Source: Bacteroidota bacterium (GTDB taxonomy: Bacteria; Bacteroidota; Bacteroidia; Flavobacteriales_F; PHOS-HE28). Taken from it: 7,697 nucleotides of DNA. Of this stretch, positions 1 to 6,597 are shown piece after piece (the stretch's first letter is position 1; each line of letters begins with the position of its first letter). The stretch is taken from the NCBI GenBank assembly GCA_023428865.1, contig JAEYWT010000208.1:1-7697 (forward strand), written 5' to 3'. The position numbers and the translations under genes were made by a program. Below the pieces are notes generated by a model. That model saw nothing but the letters and a program-made list of their open reading frames with translations, ran no database searches and was not told where the DNA came from.

Positions 1-11
1 CGCCGCCACCT

Positions 12-758
12 TCAGTTGTGTAAAAGACACCGGAACACGACGATGTAGAGGCCCCAGATGATGAACGTGTGCAGGATGAAGGCTCCTTTGTCCTTGGTAC
101 TGAAGACAGACCGCACACCGGCGATGAAACCACGCACGGCATCCATGGCGCGTGCGCGCAAGGCCGGTCGGGACCACAACAGGTATGCTCCGCCGATCAT
201 GGCGATGAGCACCGCAGCGCCGATCATCATCATCCAAGGAATGCCATCATCCGTTACGGTCGGTCCCTGGCTGGCACGAAAGGCCGCGATACGTAGTTTG
301 AACAGGTCGACCTTATCCAGTTGCATGGCCACGGTGGCGGCGGTGATGGCGAGCAACATCACCATGTCCACGGCACGTTCGGCGAGGATGCTCCCGAAAC
401 CGCGTTCGAAGGGTACGCCTTCCAACCGATAGAGCGTTACCGCTCGGCTGGCTTCACCGGCACGGGGTAGCAACATGTTCATGAAATAGCCGGCCATCAC
501 CGCGTGGTAGCTGCTCCAGAAGCCAACGCGGTGGCCCAGTGGTTCCAAGAGGTAACGCCAACGCCAGGCCCGGCTCGCGTGGCTGAACCAGCCGATCACC
601 AGGCAGGCGAACAACCAACGCGGATCTGCCTTTCGGAAGGCGTCGAAGAGCTCGGTCCGCTGCTGGTCATCCAGCTGTGCGTAGGAGTAATACACCAACC
701 AAACACCCAAGGCGATGGGCACCACGATCTTCAGCACTTGGAGGAGGACCCTCTTCAT
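12..758 (-). CDS. Lysylphosphatidylglycerol synthase TM-region family membrane protein (flippase-like), C-terminus truncated or frameshifted
   Basis: A 248-residue polytopic inner-membrane protein. Hydrophobic segments lie at about residues 8-26, 48-60, 84-98, 128-146, 175-195 and 227-243. The conserved block SHASRAWRWRYLLEPLG (59-75), the motif GYFMNMLLPRAGEASR (90-105) and ILAERAVDMVML (124-135) identify the LPG_synthase_TM / UPF0104 family, whose members move or modify lipids; the substrate here is unknown. Its ATG shares the bases ATGA with the panD stop, so the two are translationally coupled in a panC-panD-membrane protein operon. Family members usually exceed 300 residues and have more C-terminal helices. 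This one stops abruptly at VVFRCLLHN. Dropping one base near positions 30-32 would let the reading continue as FGVFYTTEGGG, open to the window edge. The gene may therefore be frameshifted, either truly or by sequencing error. The family call is firm; the integrity of the gene is not. Confidence 0.85.
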   Translation of the reverse strand: MKRVLLQVLKIVVPIALGVWLVYYSYAQLDDQQRTELFDAFRKADPRWLFACLVIGWFSHASRAWRWRYLLEPLGHRVGFWSSYHAVMAGYFMNMLLPRAGEASRAVTLYRLEGVPFERGFGSILAERAVDMVMLLAITAATVAMQLDKVDLFKLRIAAFRASQGPTVTDDGIPWMMMIGAAVLIAMIGGAYLLWSRPALRARAMDAVRGFIAGVRSVFSTKDKGAFILHTFIIWGLYIVVFRCLLHN

Positions 759-1108
759 GACCGCAGCCGGTTCGTTGCCTCGTCCGGAAAGATGATGGTG
801 GGCCGGAAGGCACGAGCTTCTTCGATCCCCATATGAGCATAGGAGACGATGATCACGATGTGGCCCACACTCACTTTGTGCGCCGCAGGGCCGTTCATAC
901 AGATCACACCACTGCCGCGCTTCCCCTTGATCACATAGGTCTCCAGGCGCTCACCGTTGTTCACGTTGAGTACCTGCACCTTCTCACCTTCCACCAGTCC
1001 TACGGCATCGATCAGGTCCTCATCAATGGTGATGCTGCCGATATAGTCGAGGTTGGCTTCGGTTACGCGGACCCGGTGGATCTTGGTGCGGAGGACTTCG
1101 ATCGTCAT
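755..1108 (-). CDS. panD: Aspartate 1-decarboxylase
   Basis: A 117-residue pyruvoyl enzyme that converts L-aspartate to beta-alanine and CO2, the beta-alanine branch of pantothenate and coenzyme A synthesis in the cytoplasm. The self-cleavage site is visible as YIGSIT, with Gly24-Ser25; Ser25 of the proenzyme becomes the pyruvoyl group. Family residues Lys9, His11, Arg54, Thr57, Tyr58 and the NGPAA motif at 72-76 are all present at canonical positions, and the length is normal, so it should be active. It lies 49 bases downstream of panC and overlaps the next gene by 4 bases, so it is the middle gene of the minus-strand operon. There is no clear Shine-Dalgarno sequence, as is common in Bacteroidota. 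The start is fixed by the MTIEVLRTKIHR beginning typical of the family. Confidence 0.97.
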   Translation of the reverse strand: MTIEVLRTKIHRVRVTEANLDYIGSITIDEDLIDAVGLVEGEKVQVLNVNNGERLETYVIKGKRGSGVICMNGPAAHKVSVGHIVIIVSYAHMGIEEARAFRPTIIFPDEATNRLRS

Positions 1109-1157
1109 GTGCTTGAACAGGCCGCGAAGGTAGCAGTACCGTCCACGGCGAGCGGTA

Positions 1158-2003
1158 TCAACGCGATAGAGTGATATTGTCGATCAAGCGCACCGGCCCT
1201 ACCTGCGCAGCGATCAACGCCACAGCGCGTTCACGATCGCCCCAGGCTGAAAGGGGCGCCAACGTATCATGGTCGGCGACCCCCAAGTAGTCCAGCACCA
1301 CGGCCGGTTCAGTGGCCAGCACGGTCCTGGCAGCCTCCAACGCAACGGGCACCGGTTCGTGGAATGCGAGATCGGCCATGCGCTGCAAGGAACGATAGAG
1401 CACGGTGGCCTGCATTCGTTCGGTGCTGTTCAACCGGGTGTTCCGCGAACTCAGCGCGAGGCCATCCGTGGCGCGCACGGTTGGGCAGGCCGTCACTTTT
1501 TCGGGCCACGATTCTTGTCGGGCTATGAAACGGAGCAGGGTAAGCTGCTGCCGGTCCTTTTCACCGAAGAAGGCTTCATCTGGCCGCACGTAGTGGAATA
1601 ATCGTTCCACCACATTCACCACCCCTTGGAAGTGGCCTGGGCGGGAAGGGCCCTCCCAATGGTCGTTCAGCACTCCTAGATCGTACGTCCGGGGGCTGAA
1701 ATCGCGGAAAATGGCCTCTTTTTCTGGTGCAAGAAGGGCATCACAACCGGCCGCTTCGAGCAGTTCGCGGTCACGGTCGAGCTGCCTTGGGTAGTGCTTG
1801 AGGTCTTCTAAATTGTTGAATTGCAAGGGATTAACAAAGATGCTACAAGCCACTTTCGCATGCGACTTACGCGCCCTGTGTACCAAATCCAAGTGGCCTT
1901 CGTGCAAGGCACCCATAGTGGGCACGAAACCAATGGTGTGGCCATTCCTGCGCGCTTGGGCGGTCCAACCGGCCATGGCGGTGGGGGAGGTGATCAGATC
2001 CAA
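1158..2003 (-). CDS. panC: Pantothenate synthetase (pantoate--beta-alanine ligase), TTG start
   Basis: A 281-residue enzyme joining pantoate to beta-alanine with ATP through a pantoyl-adenylate, the last step of pantothenate synthesis. Visible signatures are VPTMGALHEGH (27-37, containing the HxGH nucleotide motif), SIFVNPLQF (54-62), RPGHFQGV (121-128), FFGEKDRQQL (145-154) and GLALSSRN (181-188), the KMSKS-like loop. All key residues are intact and the length is typical. The start is the TTG at 2003. Upstream in frame a TAG stop comes 13 codons earlier, with no ATG or GTG between. The first internal ATG (codon 10) would remove the first beta strand. With TTG, the PTMG motif falls at residues 28-31, nearly the same place as in the E. 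coli enzyme. It is the first gene of the panC-panD-membrane protein operon and diverges from the GT5-like gene. No convincing promoter could be placed for it in the shared intergenic region. Confidence 0.96.
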   Translation of the reverse strand: MDLITSPTAMAGWTAQARRNGHTIGFVPTMGALHEGHLDLVHRARKSHAKVACSIFVNPLQFNNLEDLKHYPRQLDRDRELLEAAGCDALLAPEKEAIFRDFSPRTYDLGVLNDHWEGPSRPGHFQGVVNVVERLFHYVRPDEAFFGEKDRQQLTLLRFIARQESWPEKVTACPTVRATDGLALSSRNTRLNSTERMQATVLYRSLQRMADLAFHEPVPVALEAARTVLATEPAVVLDYLGVADHDTLAPLSAWGDRERAVALIAAQVGPVRLIDNITLSR

Positions 2004-2055
2004 GCGTGGCGCGGGTTCCGTGCAGGTGGAAGGGGGGCTAAGCTAGGGGTCCATG

Positions 2056-2086
2056 TTGAAGTTCCGCCGAAAAGTCTATATTTTTG
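2056..2086 (+). promoter_or_regulatory. Bacteroidota-type sigma promoter for the GT5-like/DUF4270/glmS operon
   Basis: TTG at 2056-2058 (-33 element) is followed after 20 bases by TATTTTTG at 2079-2086, an exact match to the Bacteroidota -7 consensus TAnnTTTG. Transcription would start near 2090-2095, giving a leader of about 20 bases before the ATG at 2112. The site lies in the 108-base gap between the divergent panC and GT5-like genes. The match is seen directly; use of the site is inferred. Confidence 0.75.
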
Positions 2087-2111
2087 TACCCGCAATTTCC
2101 CATCCCCTACC

Positions 2112-2936
2112 ATGAGCTTGAAGAACGCGAAGGTCCTAACCATCTCCCAGTCTATCCAACCCTTCATGGACGGTCCGGAGGAAATGGCCAAGGTCGCGCG
2201 CCAGTTGCCCCAGGGCATCCTCGATCTCGGCAACGAGATCCGGGTGTTCATGCCCAAGTTCGGGTGCATCAATGAGCGTCGGCACCAACTGCACGAGGTC
2301 ATCCGCCTTAGTGGCATGAACCTGATCATCAACGATACGGACCATGCGCTGCTGATCAAGGTGGCCAGTGTGCCCAGCGCACGCATGCAGGTCTACTTCA
2401 TCGATAACGAGGAGTACTTCAAACGGAAGTCCGATACGCACGATGCCGATGGCAACTTCTATCCGGACAACGATGAGCGCGCGCTCTTCTTTGGACGCGG
2501 GGTACTGGAGACCGTGCGTAAACTGGGCTGGGTGCCCGATATCATCCACTGCCATGGCTGGATGACCGCTTTCGTACCCTTGTACGTACGCCATCACTTC
2601 GCAGACGATCCGCACTTCGAGAATACGAAGCTCGTCTTCAGCCTGCACGACCAGAAGTCCGAGCCTTTGGATAAGGACTTGGCGAAGAAACTGGCGATGG
2701 AAGGGTTCGACAAGGAACTGCTGAAAGGGCTGAACAAGCCGACCACCGATGAGCTGGTGAAGTTCGCCATGGGCCTTTCCGATGCCGTGGTGCGTTCTAC
2801 GGGCAAGCTTAGCAAGGGTTTGGAAGCGGCTGTGAAAGCCTACGACAAGCCGGTGATGCCCTTCGTGGGTGATGGCGATGCCATCAAGGCGCACGCCGAA
2901 TTCTACCACAGCGTACTGGAGGAAGCACTCGTCTGA
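2112..2936 (+). CDS. Starch/glycogen synthase-like protein, GT5 N-terminal domain only
   Basis: A 274-residue cytoplasmic protein resembling only the first Rossmann domain (Glyco_transf_5) of GT5 starch/glycogen synthases, which transfer glucose from ADP-glucose to alpha-1,4-glucan and normally reach about 450-500 residues. Matching parts are the first strand KVLTISQSIQPF (7-18), LPQGILDLGNEIRVFMPKFG (32-51), YFIDNEEYF (95-103) and PDIIHCHGWMTAFVPLYV (142-159), the counterpart of the HDWQT segment, then LVFSLHDQ (174-181). The KTGGL loop that binds ADP-glucose is replaced by MDGPEE (19-24), and there is no C-terminal GT1 domain, so ordinary glycogen synthase activity is doubtful. Bacteroidota genomes commonly carry such short 'glycogen/starch synthase' genes beside panC and glmS. 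The start ATG at 2112 sits about 25 bases after a good promoter; longer upstream readings only run over antisense panC. The DUF4270 gene follows after 4 bases. Real function unknown. Confidence 0.85.
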   Translation: MSLKNAKVLTISQSIQPFMDGPEEMAKVARQLPQGILDLGNEIRVFMPKFGCINERRHQLHEVIRLSGMNLIINDTDHALLIKVASVPSARMQVYFIDNEEYFKRKSDTHDADGNFYPDNDERALFFGRGVLETVRKLGWVPDIIHCHGWMTAFVPLYVRHHFADDPHFENTKLVFSLHDQKSEPLDKDLAKKLAMEGFDKELLKGLNKPTTDELVKFAMGLSDAVVRSTGKLSKGLEAAVKAYDKPVMPFVGDGDAIKAHAEFYHSVLEEALV

Positions 2937-2940
2937 TCCG

Positions 2941-4293
2941 GTGAGCAAGTCCATCCTGTTCCGGCCTGCCAGTCTCGCCCAGGGCCTGCTGGTGGTCGCC
3001 CTTACGTTGGTCTTTTCCACGGGCTGTAAGAAACCCGAGGCGGAGCTTGGTCTCGAGCTCCTTCCGGGTTCTCCACTGGCTTTGGCTACAGATACGGCTG
3101 CACTGCACGCCTTTACGTTCGCGGATAACGGGATCCAGACCAGCGGCCTTTCCCGCAACCTTGTCGGGTCATATGTCGACCCCGATTTCGGACTGCTGAA
3201 AGCCAGCTTGGTGGCCCAGTTACGGCTCACGACGAACAGCATCGGAAGCGGTCAGGACAATTCAGGATTGGTGGCGGACAGCATAGTTCTAGCACTCGCC
3301 TTCGAAACCCCGAACACACACTACGGCAACCTGAACACCCAGCGTTTCGTGGTTCAGGAGGTGGGCACGCTACTCTCCGTGGATTCGGTGTATCGCACAA
3401 GCAGCTCGCCCGCCTTGCTACCCGAAGACCTGGTGCAACCCCACGCCGGTGAGATAACACCTGATCCGTACGTGAATGCGATCGTAGGGCAGGATACTCT
3501 TGGTCCTCAGATCAGGATCCCGTTGAAGCTGGGTCTTGCCCAGCGCTTTCTCGATCAGTTCGGCCAACCCGCCTTATCGAACAACAGCAACTTCGTGGAG
3601 TTCTTCAAGGGGATCAAGGTCTCCGTAGAGAATGGAGCACAGGGTCCTTATCAAGGGGGCATCCTGCACATCAATACCATCGGCACCGGATCCAAGGTCA
3701 CGGTGTACTACCACAACCAATTGGATCAGCCAGAACTCTTGCGCCGACTGGACCTGGTGATCACTTCGGGCGGGGTCCGCTTCACCACGGTGGAGCGCGA
3801 TCGCAGCCTGGCACTTACACCACGTGTGGAAGAAGCATTGCAGGATACCACTTCGGCTGCCACGACCTTGTTCCTACAGACACTGGGGGGTTATCGCAAT
3901 GCACTGCGTTTCCCAGGGCTTTCTCAATTAGCCGCCCAAGGGAAAGCGCTTTCCAAAGCGGAGTTGGTAATACCGTTGCAGGGCAGCTACTACCCCTATT
4001 ACGCGCCGCCCCCAACCTTGTTGTTGTTCCGGAAGAACAATGGGATCGATGCGTTCTTACCTGATCAATTGGGTGGTGTTACGGGGATCGGAGGGGAGTT
4101 CAATTCCAGCCAGCAGGCTTATCGTTTCAACATCACACGGTACGCGCAGCAAGTGATGAACGGCCAATTGCCTGATGATGGGATCGTGTTGGTGGCCGGT
4201 AGCTCTGGTGTCAGTGCCAACCGCGCAGTTCTTTGTGGGCCAGCGCATCCGGACACACCCATGCGTCTGTTGCTTACTTTCACCACCTACTGA
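2941..4293 (+). CDS. DUF4270 domain lipoprotein, GTG start
   Basis: A 450-residue predicted lipoprotein. From the GTG start, the N-terminus has a hydrophobic stretch (about 15-25) and a lipobox ending FSTGC with Cys29 as the lipidated residue. The mature part opens CKKPEAELGLELLPG, and LVGSYVDPDFGLLKASL (74-90) followed by a beta-rich body ending MRLLLTFTTY is characteristic of the Bacteroidota-specific DUF4270 family. Its biochemical role is unknown; an envelope location is inferred from the signal. GTG at 2941 is chosen because it lies 4 bases after the GT5-like stop and gives a normal-length signal peptide. The in-frame ATG codons at 2869 and 2875 overlap the upstream gene and would add 24 or 22 residues before the signal. 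The tight spacing on both sides puts it in one transcript with the GT5-like gene and glmS, an order I recall as recurrent in Flavobacteria. Confidence 0.88.
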   Translation: MSKSILFRPASLAQGLLVVALTLVFSTGCKKPEAELGLELLPGSPLALATDTAALHAFTFADNGIQTSGLSRNLVGSYVDPDFGLLKASLVAQLRLTTNSIGSGQDNSGLVADSIVLALAFETPNTHYGNLNTQRFVVQEVGTLLSVDSVYRTSSSPALLPEDLVQPHAGEITPDPYVNAIVGQDTLGPQIRIPLKLGLAQRFLDQFGQPALSNNSNFVEFFKGIKVSVENGAQGPYQGGILHINTIGTGSKVTVYYHNQLDQPELLRRLDLVITSGGVRFTTVERDRSLALTPRVEEALQDTTSAATTLFLQTLGGYRNALRFPGLSQLAAQGKALSKAELVIPLQGSYYPYYAPPPTLLLFRKNNGIDAFLPDQLGGVTGIGGEFNSSQQAYRFNITRYAQQVMNGQLPDDGIVLVAGSSGVSANRAVLCGPAHPDTPMRLLLTFTTY

Positions 4294-4305
4294 ACCTGAA
4301 CGCCA

Positions 4306-4322
4306 GCGCCGGGCTTCGGCGC
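4306..4322 (+). promoter_or_regulatory. GC-only hairpin just upstream of the glmS start codon
   Basis: GCGCCG (4306-4311) pairs perfectly with CGGCGC (4317-4322) around a 5-base loop GGCTT. The stem ends 7 bases before the glmS ATG at 4330, inside the 36-base gap after the DUF4270 gene, so in mRNA it would sit where a ribosome binds. No T-run follows, so it is not a standard intrinsic terminator. A role in glmS translation or mRNA processing is speculation. Confidence 0.45.
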
Positions 4323-4329
4323 CCAAAGC

Positions 4330-6171
4330 ATGTGTGGAATAGTAGCATACCTAGGTGAGAAGCAAGCCTACCCGATCCTGATCAACGGATTGCGTCGACT
4401 GGAATACCGTGGTTACGATAGTGCCGGTGTAGCCTTGTTAACGGGCAACGACCTCACCATCTACAAGTGCCAGGGCAAGGTGAGCGACCTGGAGGCGCAC
4501 ATCAACGGGCGATCGACAGCGGGTACCGTTGGCATCGGCCATACCCGTTGGGCTACGCACGGTCCTCCCAATGATGTGAACGCACACCCGCACCAAGGGA
4601 CCAGTGGCGATCTGGCGTTGATCCACAACGGCATCATCGAGAACTATGCACCGATAAAGGAGGAGTTGGTACACCGTGGTCACGTATTCCGCAGCGACAC
4701 GGATACCGAAGTGCTCGTACACCTGATCGACGACATCCAGCGCACCGAAGGTGTGGATCTGGGTGAAGCGGTGCGGTTGGCCCTGGCCAGTGTGGTAGGC
4801 GCCTACGCCATCGTGGTCATCGATCGGAAGAACCCGGAGGTGATGGTGGCCGCACGCAAGAGTTCGCCTTTGGTGATCGGCATCGGCGAAGGGGAGTTCT
4901 TCTGCGCTAGCGATGCCACACCGATCGTGGAGCACACCAAGAACGTGGTGTACATGGAAGATGGCGAGATCGCCGTGATCGACCGTGCTAAGGGATTGAA
5001 GATCCGCAACATCAAGAACCAGGTGAAGACCCCCTTCATCCAGGAACTCGAGATGCAGCTGGAAGCCTTGGAGAAGGGCGGTTACGACCACTTCATGTTG
5101 AAGGAGATCCACGAGCAGTCGCGCAGCATCCGAGACAGCATGCGTGGTCGGCTCAACCTGGCCAAGGGGGAGGTGGTGCTTGGCGGCATCAAGGATTATG
5201 AGCAGAAGTTCGTCAATGCCAAACGCATCCTCATCGTAGGGTGTGGCACCAGTTGGCATGCGGGCATGGTGGGCGAGTACCTCTTCGAGGAATTCGCTCG
5301 CATACCGGTGGAAGTGGAATACGCCAGCGAGTTCCGCTACCGTAACCCGATCGTGAACGAGGACGATATCGTGATCGCCATTAGCCAGAGCGGCGAAACG
5401 GCGGATACGCTCGCCGCGATCGAACTTGCCAAAGGGCGTGGGGCTACCATCATCGGCATTTGCAACGTGGTCGGTAGCAGCATCGCGCGTGTCACTCACG
5501 CGGGTTCTTACACACACGCAGGCCCGGAGATCGGTGTTGCCAGCACGAAAGCCTTCACCGCGCAGGTCACCGTACTAACCCTCATGGCCTTGATGATCGG
5601 GCAGAAGAAGGGCATGCTCAGTGGCAGCAACTTCTACCGTTTGTTGAATGAGCTCGATGCCATTCCGGACAAGATCCAGAAGGTGATGCAGCGCGAGGCG
5701 CAGATCAAGTACATCGCCGACATCTATAAGGATGCGAGCAACGCGCTGTACTTGGGTCGTGGCTACACCTTCCCCGTGGCGTTGGAAGGAGCGCTCAAGC
5801 TGAAGGAGATCAGTTACATCCACGCCGAAGGTTATCCTGCGGCAGAGATGAAGCACGGTCCGATCGCGTTGATCGATGAGGCCATGCCTGTTTTCGTGAT
5901 CGCCACCAAGGGTGCCAGCTACGAGAAAGTGGTGAGCAATATCCAAGAGGTGAAAGCCCGCAAAGGCAAGATCATCGCCATTGTAACGGAAGGTGACACG
6001 GTGGTTACCGGTCTGGCCGACCACGTGATCGAGATCCCCGACGCGCCTGATGCCTTGGTGCCGCTGTTGAGCGTGGTTCCCCTACAGTTGATCAGCTACC
6101 ATATCGCAGTGATGCGCGGTTGCAACGTGGATCAGCCACGCAACCTGGCCAAGAGCGTTACGGTGGAGTAA
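4330..6171 (+). CDS. glmS: Glutamine--fructose-6-phosphate aminotransferase (isomerizing)
   Basis: A 613-residue cytoplasmic enzyme that converts fructose-6-phosphate and glutamine to glucosamine-6-phosphate and glutamate, the entry step to UDP-GlcNAc for peptidoglycan and LPS. The N-terminal class II glutaminase domain begins MCGIVAYLG with Cys2 as nucleophile after Met removal, followed by RLEYRGYDSAG (23-33), GHTRWATHG (70-78), HNGIIENY (99-106) and SDTDTE (122-127). Two SIS sugar-isomerase domains follow, with GCGTSWHAG (near 304), SQSGETADT (near 352), GVASTKAFTAQ (near 403) and EGYPAAEMKHGP (near 500). The chain ends PRNLAKSVTVE, the conserved C-terminal tail that closes the active site. 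Length is near the E. coli 609, and all catalytic motifs are intact. It is the last gene of the plus-strand operon. Its final 14 bases overlap the 3' end of the convergent TM2-domain gene. No glmS ribozyme is visible upstream, only a short GC hairpin. Confidence 0.98.
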   Translation: MCGIVAYLGEKQAYPILINGLRRLEYRGYDSAGVALLTGNDLTIYKCQGKVSDLEAHINGRSTAGTVGIGHTRWATHGPPNDVNAHPHQGTSGDLALIHNGIIENYAPIKEELVHRGHVFRSDTDTEVLVHLIDDIQRTEGVDLGEAVRLALASVVGAYAIVVIDRKNPEVMVAARKSSPLVIGIGEGEFFCASDATPIVEHTKNVVYMEDGEIAVIDRAKGLKIRNIKNQVKTPFIQELEMQLEALEKGGYDHFMLKEIHEQSRSIRDSMRGRLNLAKGEVVLGGIKDYEQKFVNAKRILIVGCGTSWHAGMVGEYLFEEFARIPVEVEYASEFRYRNPIVNEDDIVIAISQSGETADTLAAIELAKGRGATIIGICNVVGSSIARVTHAGSYTHAGPEIGVASTKAFTAQVTVLTLMALMIGQKKGMLSGSNFYRLLNELDAIPDKIQKVMQREAQIKYIADIYKDASNALYLGRGYTFPVALEGALKLKEISYIHAEGYPAAEMKHGPIALIDEAMPVFVIATKGASYEKVVSNIQEVKARKGKIIAIVTEGDTVVTGLADHVIEIPDAPDALVPLLSVVPLQLISYHIAVMRGCNVDQPRNLAKSVTVE

Positions 6172-6535
6172 GCTGTTCCTTGGGCTTGCCCCACATGATG
6201 ATACGATCATTGTGGCGGAAGGGCTCCAGGTCTTTGGTGAAGAGCAGATGCCCTAGGTCGATGAGCGGCAGTATGCCGAAGCCACCAAAGGTAAGGCCAT
6301 AGATCACCGCTACTTTGGGCGTAGTGCCGAGGTAGATGCGGTGCGCACCGAAAGGGCCTAAGAGAAGCGCGAGTCCGCTGCCTACCAACCGCTGATCTTC
6401 CACGATCACCACCGCAGTATCCGCCAGGGGTAGGGCCTGTTTCGGGGTGAAGGGGCCACCAGCGTACACCTTGGCGTGCAGTAAAAAAAGGATCAGCAGG
6501 CATGCAGTTCTCCACCCTAGCATCTGTTGCCCCAT
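6158..6535 (-). CDS. TM2 domain-containing membrane protein with N-terminal signal sequence
   Basis: A 125-residue protein. Residues 7-25 form a hydrophobic signal or anchor ending AKVYA-GG, so it is probably exported into the inner membrane. The TM2 domain (about 48-100) shows GLALLLGPFGAHRIYLG (54-70), then KVAVIYGLTFGGFGILPLID (74-93): two helices joined by a short turn, with the conserved G-FGAHR-YLG and G-iLPLiDl features. The tail KDLEPFRHNDRIIMW is, from memory, shared by Bacteroidota relatives. The molecular function of TM2 proteins in bacteria is unknown. Its ATG is 62 bases after the sodA stop, with a hairpin terminator between. An alternative start at Met5 (6523) gives a shorter signal and would suit transcription from the TACTTTTG motif at 6547-6540. 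The gene runs 14 bases into the end of convergent glmS. Confidence 0.85.
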   Translation of the reverse strand: MGQQMLGWRTACLLILFLLHAKVYAGGPFTPKQALPLADTAVVIVEDQRLVGSGLALLLGPFGAHRIYLGTTPKVAVIYGLTFGGFGILPLIDLGHLLFTKDLEPFRHNDRIIMWGKPKEQLTPP

Positions 6536-6539
6536 GCTT

Positions 6540-6579
6540 CAAAAGTAGAACGGGCACCAGTCTGTGCCGATGCCCGTTC
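6540..6579 (-). terminator. Hairpin terminator of sodA, ending in a TACTTTTG promoter-like motif
   Basis: Read on the minus strand, GAACGGGCA pairs with TGCCCGTTC over 9 perfect base pairs (6579-6571 with 6556-6548), with a 14-base loop, starting 18 bases after the sodA stop. The tail is TACTTTTG, a weak T-run. A smaller alternative stem GGCAC/GTGCC (6568-6564 with 6557-6553) shares bases with the main stem, so the two exclude each other. The tail TACTTTTG (6547-6540) is also an exact TAnnTTTG -7 element, but no TTG lies at the right distance upstream. The terminator role is likely; a promoter role for the TM2 gene is uncertain. Confidence 0.7.
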
Positions 6580-6597
6580 CCATGTGTGCTGTATAGC

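Noticed and set aside
1821..2111. Open frame extending the GT5-like gene upstream by 97 codons
   Set aside because: It runs antisense through panC and across the promoter, and shows no family similarity; the conserved protein begins with the ATG at 2112.
2869..2940. ATG start for the DUF4270 lipoprotein upstream of GTG
   Set aside because: It would overlap the GT5-like gene by 68 bases and put 24 polar residues ahead of the lipoprotein signal peptide.
2136..3242. 368-codon minus-strand open frame
   Set aside because: It is a shadow antisense to the GT5-like and DUF4270 genes, both of which have clear family signatures; its translation shows no recognisable domain.
4294..4329. glmS ribozyme or intrinsic terminator before glmS
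   Set aside because: The 36-base gap is far too short for the ribozyme, and the hairpin has no T-run.
4438..5517. 359-codon minus-strand open frame inside glmS
   Set aside because: Antisense shadow of a highly conserved glmS; the His/Asp/Val-rich translation is typical of reverse-frame reading of GC-rich coding DNA.
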